64,000 nt of DNA from positions 1 to 64,000 of the forward strand of contig NZ_BNBZ01000003.1 in assembly GCF_014656215.1 (NCBI RefSeq). The letters run 5' to 3'. Below are positions 17,512-28,100 of this stretch, piece by piece; position 1 is the first letter of the stretch, and the number at the start of each line of letters is the position of its first letter. The translations under genes were made by a program, and so were the position numbers. This DNA comes from Streptomyces zaomyceticus. Its GTDB lineage: Bacteria > Actinomycetota > Actinomycetes > Streptomycetales > Streptomycetaceae. The notes beneath the pieces were generated by a model. It had not been told where the DNA came from. It did not search any database and saw only the letters and a list, made by a program, of their open reading frames with translations.

Positions 17512-17535
17512 CTCGAACGAATGGGAAGGTGCTTC

Positions 17536-18249
17536 ATGGCCCTCGGCCATCCCCGGCGCACAGGCCTCTCCGATCAGGTGATCGCCGAGCTGCGGAACCA
17601 GATCACCTCCGGCGAGTGGCCGGTGGGTTCACGCATCCCGACCGAACCCGAGCTGGTCGAGCAGCTGGGAGTGGCCCGCAACACGGTGCGCGAGGCGGTA
17701 CGGGCCCTGGCGCACAACGGGCTGCTCGACATCCGCCAGGGCTCCGGCACCTATGTCCTCGCCACCAGTGAGCTCGCGGGCGTCATGCACCGGCGCTTCG
17801 CCGGATCCGACCCCCGGCACGTGGCCGAGCTGCGCTCGACCCTGGAGTCCGCGGCCGCGCGGTTCGCCGCCGGGCGGCGCAGCGAGCGCGATCTGAAGCA
17901 GCTGGACGCCCTGCTCGTACGACGCGAGGAGGCATGGGAGTCCGGTGACGCGGAGCGCTTCGTGACCGTCGACGCAGCCTTCCACCACGCGGTCGTCGCC
18001 GCCTCGGGCAACGAGGTGCTGACGGAGCTCTACGCGGACCTGGGCGATCTCCTGCGGGACTGGCTGCGGGACGACGTGGGGCAGGAGCTGCGCCCCGAGA
18101 ACCACATGGACCACGCGCGCCTGGTGGACGCGATCCGGGACGGCGACGCCGAGCGGGCCGGTACGGAAGCGGCCGGCTATCCCTTCCTGTGCCTCAGGAG
18201 CCCCGTACCGGAGCCGGGTCCGGAGCCTGGTCCGCCGGCTGGTGGGTGA
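17536..18249 (+). CDS. GntR-family regulator, FadR/FCD subfamily
   Basis: This 237-aa regulator has an N-terminal winged helix (SDQVIAELRNQITSGEWPVGSRIPTEPELVEQLGVARNTVREAVRAL, about residues 11-57, ending DIRQGSGTYV) and a helical FCD ligand domain (about 80-220) with the metal-binding residues D, H in VDAAFHHAVVAASGN and a His in NHMDHARLV. It likely senses a small carboxylate or the permease substrate. ATG 17536 is preferred because GGAAGG stands upstream. The tail runs past the stop of the convergent secreted-protein gene, a 56-bp overlap, and its last 15 residues are a Pro/Gly/Glu-rich extension. Confidence 0.9.
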   Translation: MALGHPRRTGLSDQVIAELRNQITSGEWPVGSRIPTEPELVEQLGVARNTVREAVRALAHNGLLDIRQGSGTYVLATSELAGVMHRRFAGSDPRHVAELRSTLESAAARFAAGRRSERDLKQLDALLVRREEAWESGDAERFVTVDAAFHHAVVAASGNEVLTELYADLGDLLRDWLRDDVGQELRPENHMDHARLVDAIRDGDAERAGTEAAGYPFLCLRSPVPEPGPEPGPPAGG

Positions 18250-18604
18250 CCCAGGCGGACCGGACCTCCTTCCAGCAACGGCCGTTCAGCTCGCCGTAGT
18301 CGGCGGGGCCGACGTCCACGGGGGCGCTGTCGCTGTCGATGTCCCACCAGCGCTCGCACTCCACATGGAGGCGGACCCGGTCGGTGCGCGGATAGGGGTT
18401 CTGGCAGTGGGCCGTGACGCGGGAGCCCTGGACGACGGTGCGGCAGGAGGCGCCGAAGTTCTCCCGCTCCTCGGGCGTCGGGGTGGTGACGGGGAGCTCC
18501 TCGGCCGGGGCCGGGGCGGCCCGCACCTCGGCGGCGACGGCTATCCCGGTGAGCAGTACGGCGACGGAGGCGAACGCGCCGAACCCGTGACGTATCGCGC
18601 GCAT
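18194..18604 (-). CDS. Small secreted protein of unknown function
   Basis: This 136-aa precursor has a signal peptide (MRAIRHGFGAFASVAVLLTGIAVAAEVRAAPA, cut near residue 32). The mature part contains four Cys (ASCRTVV, AHCQNPY, VECERWW, GRCWKEV), which could form two disulfides, in a probable beta fold. It has a very good GGGGAGGAGG ribosome-binding site. The function is unknown. Its 3' end overlaps the 3' end of the GntR gene on the other strand by 56 bp. Confidence 0.75.
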   Translation of the reverse strand: MRAIRHGFGAFASVAVLLTGIAVAAEVRAAPAPAEELPVTTPTPEERENFGASCRTVVQGSRVTAHCQNPYPRTDRVRLHVECERWWDIDSDSAPVDVGPADYGELNGRCWKEVRSAWVTHQPADQAPDPAPVRGS

Positions 18605-18705
18605 GCCCGTACCTCCTCCCCATCAGCAGCAGGAACCTCACGCTCTGCCTCAGTCTGGGGTGATTCGCGCGACTTTTCGAGTCGGGCAGGAGTTGCGGAA
18701 CGGCG

Positions 18706-18743
18706 AGGGCCGTGCGCCGCCCCGAGGGGCGGCACACGGCCCT
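18706..18743 (-). terminator. Terminator after fabI
   Basis: Imperfect 17-bp stem (AGGGCCGTGCGCCGCCC against GGGCGGCACACGGCCCT, one mismatch) 20 bp past the fabI stop. Confidence 0.75.
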
Positions 18744-18762
18744 TTCCGGCTGTGCGGAGCGG

Positions 18763-19539
18763 TTACGCGCCGATCGCGTGCAGACCGCCGTCGACGTGGA
18801 CGATCTCGCCCGTCGTCTTCGGGAACCAGTCGGACAGCAGCGCCACGACGCCCTTGCCCGCCGGCTCCGGGTCGGCCAGGTTCCACTCCAGCGGGGAACG
18901 GCTGTCCCACACCGCGGCCAGCTCGCTGAAGCCCGGGATGGACTTGGCGGCCATCGAACCGATCGGACCCGCCGAGATCAGGTTGCAGCGGATGTTCTGC
19001 TTGCCCAGGTCGCGGGCCATGTAGCGGCTGGTGGCCTCCAGGGCGGCCTTGGCCGGGCCCATCCAGTCGTACTGCGGCCAGGCGTACTGCGCGTCGAAGG
19101 TGAGGCCGACGACCGAGCCGCCCTCCGTCATCAGCGGCAGCAGCGACGTCGTCAGCGACTTCAGCGAGAAGGCGGAGACGTGCATGGCCGTGGCGACCGA
19201 CTCGAACGGCGTGTTGAGGAAGTTGCCGCCGAGCGCGTCCTGCGGGGCGAAGCCGATGGAGTGCACGATGCCGTCGAGACGGTCACCGAGCTGCTCGCGG
19301 ACCTGGCCCTCCAGACGCGCGAGGTGCTCGTCGTTGGAGACGTCGAGCTCCAGGACCTTCACGTTCTCGGGCTTGGGGAGCTTCTTGGCGATGCGCTCCG
19401 TCAGCGACGGCCGCGGCCAGGCGGTGAGGATGATCTCCGCACCCTGTTCCTGGGCCAGCTTCGCGGTGTGGAAGGCGATGGAGGACTCCATCAGCACACC
19501 GGTGATCAGGATGCGCTTGCCCTCGAGAATTCCGCTCAT
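18763..19539 (-). CDS. fabI: Enoyl-[acyl-carrier-protein] reductase (FabI/InhA)
   Basis: This 258-aa NADH-dependent enzyme does the last reduction in each cycle of type II fatty-acid synthesis. The cofactor loop reads ITGVLMESSIAFHTAK, and the catalytic pair is Tyr157-x6-Lys164, the FabI pattern distinct from the usual Y-x3-K. AGPI near 189 belongs to the substrate loop. It follows fabG with a 5-bp gap, so both are one operon. It corresponds to the gene called inhA in S. coelicolor. Confidence 0.95.
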   Translation of the reverse strand: MSGILEGKRILITGVLMESSIAFHTAKLAQEQGAEIILTAWPRPSLTERIAKKLPKPENVKVLELDVSNDEHLARLEGQVREQLGDRLDGIVHSIGFAPQDALGGNFLNTPFESVATAMHVSAFSLKSLTTSLLPLMTEGGSVVGLTFDAQYAWPQYDWMGPAKAALEATSRYMARDLGKQNIRCNLISAGPIGSMAAKSIPGFSELAAVWDSRSPLEWNLADPEPAGKGVVALLSDWFPKTTGEIVHVDGGLHAIGA

Positions 19540-19544
19540 GGTGA

Positions 19545-20249
19545 TCAGTGACCCATGCCCAATCCGCCGTCAACCGGGATGACGGCTCCAGTGATGTACG
19601 AGGCGTCGTCGGAGGCGAGGAACTTCACCGCGGCGGCGATCTCCTCCGGCTGGGCGTAGCGGCCCAGCGGCACCTGGGACACGATGCCCGCGCGCTGCTC
19701 GTCGGTGAGCACCGCGGTCATGTCGGTGTCGACGAAACCAGGGGCGACGACGTTGAAGGTGATGTTGCGGGAGCCCAGCTCACGCGCGAGGGAGCGGGCG
19801 AAGCCCACCAGGCCGGCCTTGGAGGCGGCGTAGTTGGCCTGGCCCGCGGAGCCCAGCAGACCGACGACCGAGGAGATCAGGACGACGCGGCCCTTCTTGG
19901 CGCGCAGCATCCCGCGGTTGGCACGCTTGACGACCCGGAAGGTGCCGGTGAGGTTGGTGTCGACGACGGAGGTGAAGTCCTCCTCGGACATGCGCATGAG
20001 GAGCTGGTCCTTCGTCACGCCGGCGTTGGCCACGAGGACCTCCACCGGACCGTGCTGCTCCTCGATCTCCTTGTACGCCTGGTCGACCTGCTCACCGTCG
20101 GTGATGTCGCACTTGACGGCCAGGAAGCCGGCCGGCGGCTCACCCGACCGGTACGTGATCGCGACCTTGTCGCCGGCATCGGCGAACGCGCGGGCGATGG
20201 CGAGGCCGATGCCCCGGTTTCCTCCGGTGACGAGAACCGAGCGGCTCAA
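19545..20249 (-). CDS. fabG: 3-oxoacyl-[acyl-carrier-protein] reductase
   Basis: This 234-aa short-chain dehydrogenase reduces 3-oxoacyl-ACP with NADPH in fatty-acid synthesis. It has TGGNRGIG (cofactor loop), NAG (ANAGVTKD) and the catalytic S-x12-Y-x3-K in ISSVVGLLGSAGQANYAASK. The start is a TTG at 20249, with AAGGGTG 6 nt upstream and the length of the S. coelicolor enzyme; the ORF to 20309 adds an unsupported 20-residue tail. First gene of the fabG-fabI operon. A terminator-like hairpin lies upstream at 20323-20352. Confidence 0.95.
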   Translation of the reverse strand: MSRSVLVTGGNRGIGLAIARAFADAGDKVAITYRSGEPPAGFLAVKCDITDGEQVDQAYKEIEEQHGPVEVLVANAGVTKDQLLMRMSEEDFTSVVDTNLTGTFRVVKRANRGMLRAKKGRVVLISSVVGLLGSAGQANYAASKAGLVGFARSLARELGSRNITFNVVAPGFVDTDMTAVLTDEQRAGIVSQVPLGRYAQPEEIAAAVKFLASDDASYITGAVIPVDGGLGMGH

Positions 20250-20322
20250 CGGATCACCCTTTCGATAGCGGTCTGGTAGCCGAAAACCTATCGGTATCGC
20301 CACCGACATGAGGAATCGAGCT

Positions 20323-20352
20323 CCGACAGTGGCGTACGGGTGTCACTGTCGG
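20323..20352 (-). terminator. Terminator after the 585-aa HEPN-like partner gene
   Basis: Perfect 9-bp stem (CCGACAGTG at 20323-20331, CACTGTCGG at 20344-20352) with a 12-nt loop, about 90 bp after the partner stop and ahead of fabG. It would insulate fabG from the two-gene ATPase/HEPN operon. Confidence 0.55.
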
Positions 20353-20439
20353 GTCCCTACAGCTCGGGGGCGTCGCGGGGTGGGACTCCACCGGCCCGCT
20401 CGCCGCCCCGCACCCTCTCTGACGTGGCCCTCCGTGGGA

Positions 20440-22197
20440 CTACGGGGCGCGCAGATCCGCCTGGGAGAGCTCGGCGCACAGCTCGTCGAGTGTCCGGTCG
20501 TACAGCACGGACCGGTGCGCCAGCACGTTCCGCGCGTCGACGAGGAGCCGCAGCAGTGCCGCGTCGCGCGCGGGCAGTGCGAGGGCGCCGCCGATGTGGG
20601 CGCGCAGCAGCTCGCCCACCTGAAGTTCCAGGAACGCCCGCTCCGGGTCGCGGCCCAGGTACGCGGGGGGCCGGGCGGAGTAGCCGGCGACGAGCGTGGC
20701 CACCGGGCGGTTCAGATGGCCGAGGGCCCTCACGGCGAGTCGCTGCCGGGCCTCCTCGATCCACGGGGTCAGGACCCGCTGCTGCGCCTGGGAGACCAGC
20801 GCGGTGAGACGGTCCTCGGCCTCGCCGGTGGCCGGCGCGGAGGGTGCCGCCGGGTGCCAGACGCCCACGTGGGCGCGGAGCCGGCCCTCCCAGGAGACGA
20901 CGGCGCCCCTGGCCCAGGCCTGGCGCAGTTCCGCGCCCGGCCGCAGCAGGGCGCCGATCCGCCGCAGCGGCGGGCAGTCGGCCGGGACGGGTCCGGGCGA
21001 CCGGGCGAGACAGCGCCCGAGCGCGGCGCCGAGGGTGTGCTGCGCCCCGTCCCAGTCCAGGGCGAGGAGCCGGGCGAGCTCCAGGTCGGGGCCGCAGACC
21101 TCGACGACGGTCTCGGACCGCACCGCGCGGCGGATGCGCTCGGCGAGCGGGTCGCTGTGGCGGTGGCGGTCGCGGCCGGAGGTGCCGGGCGCGTGGTCGA
21201 GGACCGGCGCGATGGCGGTGGCGGTGTCGAGTCGGCCGAGCGCGCCCCACCACCAGTGCACGGCCGTGTCGCCGAGGCCGTGCCGGAGCTCGTCCGGGAG
21301 CGGTTCCGGCAGGTCGCGGAGGCGGGCGACGACCAGGAGGCGGGGGCGCTCGGCCGGCGGGAGTCCGGCGTCCTTGACGGCGGCGGCGAGCGAGCGGAAG
21401 AGGCGTTCGACGGGGGCGCCGGGCGGGGCGCCGGGCGCGGCTGTGGGCAGGACGCCGGACGGGGCTCCGGACGGGGCTCCGGGCACGACGCCGGACGGGG
21501 TGCCGGTCCGGGTGCCGGGTAGGGCTCCGGTCCGGGTGCCGGGCGCTTCCGTTTCCGCCCACGCGCGGATGCCGACGACGGGGCGGCCGTACCGGCCCGG
21601 GGCGACCAGGCTCGCCACGGCCTCGTCGGCGTCGACCGAGAGTTCCTTGCCGAGGCGGGCGAGGAGGCCGTGCGGGTCGTGCCGGGGGCCGGTGGGCTCC
21701 TTGCGGGGAGCCGGTACGCGGGGCGGTGCGCCGTCGAGGGACCAGCCGAGGTCGAGGTCGAAGCCGTCGTCGGGCAGGTCGAGAAAGGGCAGCTCGTCGG
21801 CGTCCGCCCATCCACCGGTGTCGGCCGGTCCGCCGGCGTCCGCCCATCCGACGCCGTCCGCTGGCCCGTCGCGGTCCGCCCCACCCCCGGTGTCCGCCCG
21901 TACGCCGAACTCTCCCGCGCCCGGCCCCGGCTCCGGTTCCGTCGCGTGCGGGTGTGCCGAGGCCGGGGGCGGTATGTCGACTCGTATCGGAGCGGCGGAC
22001 AGCGCCCCTCGGTACAGCTCGTCCGCGAGCCCCGACTCCACCATCGCGTCGGTGACCAGCCAGAGGCAGTTGAGCCCGGCCGCGAGGTCGGCGGCCACCG
22101 CGCGCAGCTGCGCGCGTACGCCCGGCAGCTCACCCGGAGGCACGGCCCGCGCTCCCGTGCGCGCCCCGGCCCCCGCCTCGGTCTCCGCCCCCGTCAC
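20440..22197 (-). CDS. HEPN-like partner protein of the giant ATPase
   Basis: A 585-aa protein not recognised as a named family. Visible parts: a helical head (about residues 25-62, LPGVRAQLRAVAADLAAGLNCLWLVTD), a Gly/Asp/Pro-rich linker with ADxGGxAD repeats (about 85-135), a Thr/Gly/Pro repeat segment (about 215-262), a mixed alpha/beta middle (RPRLLVVARLRDLPEPLPDELRHG, then AVHWWWGALGRLD) and a helical C-terminus ending with RLLVDARNVLAHRSVL. The last contains R556-N-V-L-A-H561, the R-N-x3-H motif of HEPN-domain RNases, in the right helical setting. GTG 22197 is 1 nt after the ATPase stop: coupled. It may be the effector or sensor of the module; this is inference. Confidence 0.6.
   Translation of the reverse strand: MTGAETEAGAGARTGARAVPPGELPGVRAQLRAVAADLAAGLNCLWLVTDAMVESGLADELYRGALSAAPIRVDIPPPASAHPHATEPEPGPGAGEFGVRADTGGGADRDGPADGVGWADAGGPADTGGWADADELPFLDLPDDGFDLDLGWSLDGAPPRVPAPRKEPTGPRHDPHGLLARLGKELSVDADEAVASLVAPGRYGRPVVGIRAWAETEAPGTRTGALPGTRTGTPSGVVPGAPSGAPSGVLPTAAPGAPPGAPVERLFRSLAAAVKDAGLPPAERPRLLVVARLRDLPEPLPDELRHGLGDTAVHWWWGALGRLDTATAIAPVLDHAPGTSGRDRHRHSDPLAERIRRAVRSETVVEVCGPDLELARLLALDWDGAQHTLGAALGRCLARSPGPVPADCPPLRRIGALLRPGAELRQAWARGAVVSWEGRLRAHVGVWHPAAPSAPATGEAEDRLTALVSQAQQRVLTPWIEEARQRLAVRALGHLNRPVATLVAGYSARPPAYLGRDPERAFLELQVGELLRAHIGGALALPARDAALLRLLVDARNVLAHRSVLYDRTLDELCAELSQADLRAP
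21412..21549 (-). repeat. Degenerate GGGGCTCCGGAC-type tandem repeat inside the partner gene
   Basis: About 138 bp of imperfect 12-18 bp units (GGxGCxCCGGxC, CGGGTGCCGG) encode a Thr/Gly/Pro/Ser/Ala linker in the 585-aa protein. The unit spacing is always a multiple of three, so the frame is kept. It may vary in copy number between strains. Confidence 0.6.
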
Positions 22198-22198
22198 C

Positions 22199-25100
22199 TC
22201 ACTTCTCCCCGGCGGCCGCCCGGGACCGCACCGCGCGGTACGTCACCGGTTCCACCGCGAAACCCTCGGGCGTCTCGTCGAGGACGCCGAGCCGGCCCAG
22301 GTGCTGCAGCCAGGCGTCGGTGTCCGCGTCGGAGAGCTCGATCGCAGCCCCCACGTCGTCGCGCGGCACGCCCTGGCCCTCCTCCACGTATCCGGTCCAG
22401 GCCGTGAGGAGGTCGAGGTCCCGTGTGTCGAGACCGGAGAGGCGCAGGTGCTCCTCGATGTTGCGGGAGCCGGCGATGAGGGCGCGTATCCGTTCGACGG
22501 CGTTGTCCAGGGTCGCGCCGTGCACGGACACGTCCGTCACCGCGGCCTCCATCCAGCGGGGCCAGCCACCGGTCGCGGCGACCAGCCGGTCGCGGTCCTC
22601 GCGGGACACGAAGGGGCACTCCGACCAGGCGCGCAGGGCGTCCGCGGTCCACCGTTCGGGGCGCAGCCACCGTACGGCCAGCTCCTCGTGCCCGTCGTCG
22701 GCGGCCAGTTCGGCGAGGCCGGCCGCGTCGGCGACGACCACGACGGAGCGGTTCTCGTTGCCGCCGCTGCGCGGTTCGGTCTGCCGGACGAGCCGGTCGG
22801 CGGCGGGACCGGCGTGGATCAGCATGGAGCGGACGGCGTCGCGCAGCTCGGCCGGGGTGGCGCCGCGCAGGTCGGCGATGATCACATGGGCCTTGCGGCC
22901 CCGGCTCGCGAGCAGGGCGGTGAGGTCGTCCCCGTGGGTGTACGGGACGACGTCGACCCCGCGGTTCTCGGCGAACGCGGTGACCGCCCGGCGGACCAGC
23001 TCCGGCCGGTGGAGGGCCGTGGTGCCGATGAGGCTGACACCGGACTGGGCGGTCTCGTGGAGCTGCTCCTCGGTGAGCGGGCTGTAGGTCTGGACGTGCC
23101 GGGCGTCGCGGCCGAGGATGCGCCGGGCGGCATGCGGGTTGTAGTCGTACGGAAGGCCGAACTCGGTCTCGCGCAGTTCGAGTTCGAGCTCCTCGCGGGT
23201 GCCGAGCATATTGACGACGTTGGGGCTGCGGACGGCGAAGCGGGAGCGGTCGCCGAGCTGGATGAGCAGGCCGAGGCCGACCATCTCGGTGAGGAAGATC
23301 TGCGCCTGTTTGGCGCTGAGCATCTCGAACCCCTCCGGCCAGGCCTCCCGGGCCTCCTGGAGCAGTTCGCCCGCGGAGTAGTCGCCGCGGTAGTTGTCGG
23401 CGAGACTGAGCAGGGCGATGACGAGGGCGAGGACCCGGTAGCGGTCCTCCAGGTTGATCGTGAAGCGCAGCCGCTCGGCGATCTGCTGGCGCACGGTCTC
23501 CGAGGCGGCGACCTTCTGGACGTCCTCCTCGCTGATCCGGACCGGGCCCCCGGAGAAGGTGTACGGCCGGTCGTGGAGGACGCGGACGAGCTCGCGGCAG
23601 AAGATCTGCACCAGGTTGGCCTGGTAGTTGGTGATGGCGAGGATCCGCCAGACCAGTTCGGGGCGCTCGAAGAAGTAGCCGAGGGCGGCCATGGGCTCGG
23701 TGACGAGCCGGACGGCCGCCTGGGTGCCGAGCGGGCCGACCAGGACGTCGGGGCCGCCGTGCACGGTGGAGACGTTGGAGAGGTGTCCGAAGCGCTGGAC
23801 CTGGTGGAGTCCCGCGAAGACGATCTTGAACCGTCGTTCGGTGTGCTCCATGAGCCGCTGGAAGTGCATGACGTTCGGGAACGTCGACTCGCTTCCGACG
23901 CGGTAGGCGCGGCGCGAGTCGGTGTTGAGGAACGCGTCCGCCTCGTCCGCGAGGACCAGGATCCGGCGGGTGTCGTCCTGGTCCAGCCAGGTGCGGATGT
24001 TGCGCACGACGACGTCGGGACCGGCCTGTTCCGACATCTTGTTGTTGAAGACGCCCTTGCGCTTGAGGTCCTCGACGAGCCGGCTCCAGATCCGGTCGGG
24101 TGCCTCGGCGTGGCCGATCTCGGCCTTGAGCAGGTCGAGGTAGACGGCGACGTGGGTGTCGGTGCGGCTCGGGAAGATCTCGGCGACCCGGCGCAGCAGC
24201 GCGGACTTTCCGAGCTGCCGGCCGCCGTAGAGGAACATGCCGCCCTCGCGGCCCATCACCTCCCGCATCTCCTCGTCGCGGCCGTAGAACACCTCGGGCG
24301 GGACGAGGCCCGCCACGAACGGCGTGTACGGGTTGTACGCCGCCCAGGGCAGGGTCACGCGCTGCAGCGAACGGAAGGAGCCGGGGGCCCGGGCAGCCAT
24401 CCAGCCCATCACGGCGGAGTCGACGACCAGCGACTGCTGTGCGAAGGAGCGGGCGGACTCGGCGAGCCCCCGACGGCCCTCCAGACCGAGCGGATGCAGA
24501 TAGAGCACGATGTTGGCGCCGACGTCGGCGTCCTCCAGGTGGGCCAGCGGGCCGTCGGCCGGCTGCTCCTCCCAGATGAGCAGGACGGTGTACGAGGAGG
24601 TCCGGGAGCCGAGCGCGGCGACGTACCCGGCGCGTTCGGCGACCTGCGCGCGCACCTTGAAACGGCGCATGCCCTGGCCGAGGGCCACCCGCTCGGCGGT
24701 GACCTGGCCCGGGGAGACGTCGAGGCCGAGCAGCCGCAGCAACCGGGAGAGGTGCTGGGGCAGTTCGCCGCGCCGGCCGCGCGGGGTGCAGAGCGCGGCC
24801 CAGGCCTCGAGGCCGTTGACCGCCGCCGGGGTGAGCGAGGACGCCGGGTCCCCGTAGCGCTTCGCCCACCAGTCGGCGTCGACGCCCTCGCCGCCGGCCT
24901 TCGGCGCGCCGGGCGCGGTGACACCGGTGAGGAAGGCCTCGAGCTCCGATCCGTCGTCGTACCGGGCGCCCTGTTCGGGCAGCGGCGTGTGGCTCGTCGC
25001 CAGGGCGAGGAACTCCTGGGCCGTGACCGTGTCCCCCTCGTCGATGAGCCGGGAGATCCGGTCGTGGTCGCCGGTGGAGAGCGGCTGGTCGGGGCGGGAA

Positions 25101-28100
25101 CGGAGCTGGGCGAGACTCTCGCGCAGCTGCCGGGTGTAGTCCTCGACAAGGGTGACCAGCTCGTCCTGGAGGGTGCGCAGCTGGTCCACGGCGAAGCGGT
25201 AGCGGCCCGAGTCCTCGCCGTCGGCGAACTCCTGGAGCCGGCCCACGAACTCCCGTTCCTGATCGGCCGCGAGCTGGTTGAGGGTCCGCATCTGGGCGAG
25301 CAGTCCGGCCGCCGCTCGATGGTGCCCGGCGACCGTGCGCCGCCAGTCCTCGTGCCCCTGGGTGAGCCTCCTGGCCGCCGTCTCGACCCATTCGGGGTCG
25401 GTGCAGCCGTACTCCTCCGGCTCGCTCTCGACCGCGGCGATCAGCGCCCTGGCGAGGTGCAGGTCGCCGTCGCCGAGGTAGCGGGAGAGGGCGTACTCGG
25501 CGTCCGCGGGGGTCAGCAGGGCGGCGATCCGGCGGGCCGCCCTGGGGTCGGAGAACTCCGGGTCGCCCAGGGCGTCCCGGGGCAGGTCGGGCAGCCGGAG
25601 GAGGGAGTCGGCGGGCGGGACCGAGCCGCCGTTCGCGCGCAGCTGGTCGGCGCCCGTGTCCGCGGAACGCAGGTGCTCGCCGGTCAGCCAGGACCGCAAC
25701 AGCGCGAGCGCCGCGCCGCCCGTGCCGGCCGGGGCGGGCTCGTCGGCCACGTCCTGGAGGACCGAGGCCAGTTCGGGGATGCCGCGGTCGCTCACCCCCT
25801 GGTGCGGCCGGGCCGCGGTGTGGGCGGCCTCGGCCCGCATGAGGAGCTCGCCGACGGAGCGGCAGGCGGTGTGCAGCTGCCGGAGCGCGCCGGCGGTGAT
25901 CGGCTCCTTGGCCTGCTTCGAGGTACGGAACAGGGCGTCGGTGTCCTCGATGAGCCGGTCGATGTCCTCCGCCCGCCACAACTCCTCGCCCAGGGACCGG
26001 AAGCCGGGTGTGCCGGTGTACTGCGCCGGGCTCTGGGCGGACCACTCGATGACCTCGTTCAGCGCCTGGCGCACCGGGCCCGAGGGGCCGACGAGGTACT
26101 GGAGCACCTGGGACGCCCGCTGGTACTTCATCTTGCGGCGCGGCAGGTCGTCGAGCAGCTGCCGGGCGGTCAGTCCGATCTCCTCGCGGGTGGCGGCCTC
26201 CAGGCCCTCGGCGCTGCCCTGGAGCATGCCGGGCTCGAAGGCGCGGCCGTCCCGGACGGCGGCGACGAGCACGGTGAGCAGCTGCTGCCAGGGTCCGGTG
26301 AGCCCGGACGGCATGACGAATCCGCTGACGAGGCCGTGCGGCCAGCGCGCGGTGAGCCCGGTGCGGAGGGCGGCCGCGAGGGCCACGAGATGGGCCTCGC
26401 GGTCCTGGGCGGCGAGCGCGGGGTCGAGTTCGTGCGCCATCTGTACGGGGGTGGCCTCGCTGTCCGAGACACAGCCGAAGGCGGCGGCGGCGAACGCGAG
26501 GGTGCGGGCCCGGACGTCGCTCTCGCGGGAGGCCACGGTCATCCAGTACGCCTCGGCGACCCGCCCGTACCGCAGCAGCCTGCCGACGGGCGGCTCGCTG
26601 CCGGTGTCCCAGGGCGCGTAAGGGTCCCAGTCGGGCGCGTCGACCCCGGAGGGCCAGGGTTCGTCCTCGACGGGGAGGGATTCGGGGGTGGGCGCGGGGG
26701 CGGACGGCTGGGGCTGCGGGGGGACGAGGGCCGGGGTCTGCGCGGGGACGGGGTTCCGGGCCGGTACGGGGGCGGGCTCGGCGGCGGAAAGGGGCTCGGC
26801 GGCGGGGGCCGGGGGCGGATCCTGTGTGCCGGCCGGGGCGGCGGCGGGCGCGGGGGCCTGGTCGGCGGGGACGGAGACGGACGGGGCGGGGAGCGGAAGC
26901 GCGTCGGGGGCGGGGTCGGGGGGCGGGGCCTGCGTGGGGACGGGTGCCGTGGTGGCGACGGGCGCCGTGGTGGGCGTCGGCGGCCGCGTCGGCCGGGGCG
27001 TCTGCTCCGGCGGGGTGGCGGGGGCCCGGTCGGGTACGGGGTCCGGGGCGGGCAGCGGGGCCGGCGGCGGCGGTTCCACCGCCCGGCGGACGGCCTCGAT
27101 CGCGGAGGCGCCCGCCCGGACCCGGCACGTGCTCGTGGTCGCGTCCCCGGTGCCGTGCTCGGTCCGTCCCGCCGGGGCCTCCTCCCCCGGTCCGCCGCAC
27201 CGGGCATCCGGCTCGCCCGTGACCTCGGCGGGCGTCTCTCCTGAGGCTTCCCCCGGACCTGCCCCGGGGCGATCGGCGGCGGGCTCCTCGCCCGCCGGGG
27301 CGCCGAGTTCGCGCAGTTGTGTCTCGACGCGGTCCAGGTGGCGGCGGAGGTCGGCGGCCTCCTCCTCGTCGTCGGCCCACTCCAGGAGCTCCGCGTAGCG
27401 GCTCGCCTTGCGGCGCAGGCCGTCGCACTGCTCGGCCCGCGCCTCCCGCAGACGGGTCAACTCGTCCCCGGCTTCGGCGTATCCGAGATCCGGCCCCCAG
27501 GCGATCCCTTCGGCGGCGAGCGCCGCGGTCAGCCGCTCGCGGTCCTCGGTCCAGGCGCTGATCGCCTCGACGGTTGCGTCCGGGGGCAGTTGCCCGGTCT
27601 CGACCGCGTCCGCCGCGACGCGCAGGACGCCGGCCAGCCGCTCACCGGTCCCCTTCAGCCGGGCGAGCGAGGCCGCCGGGCCGACCGGGGTCTCCGGTCC
27701 GGGAGCGGGCACGGGGGCGGATGCGGACGCGACGGTCGGCTCGGGAGCGGGAGCGGGTGCGGGTGCGGGCACGGCGTCGGGCACGGGAGCGGCATCCTCA
27801 CACTCGGGGTTCGTCGTCGGGGAGTCGGGCGGGGTCTCCGCGGGGGCCTCGTCACCGCCCGGGTGCTCGTCCGACGCGGCCTCCAGGGCCTCGAAGCGCG
27901 GGCCGATCTCGTGCGCGTCGTGCGGCGGGCCGCTGTCCGCCGCCGCCTGTAACGCGGACTCGTGTTCCCGGGCCAGCGGTCCCACCGGCAGCCGGCTCGT
28001 GCCGGGCAGGAGCATCCCGTAGAGGGCGCAGCGCGCGAGGGGCGGGTCGAGGACCGTGAGCATGGCGAGGAGTTCGTCGAGGGTGGGGTCCGTGAGGGCG

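Noticed and set aside
16186..17535. 450-residue N-terminal extension of the GntR frame
   Set aside because: Antisense to the MFS gene. The true start is fixed by the ribosome-binding site and the HTH.
20696..27244. 2182-aa open frame on the plus strand
   Set aside because: Antisense shadow of the giant ATPase. Its product is Arg/Ser/Gly-rich low complexity with no motif, and the minus strand has the Walker motifs and the codon bias.
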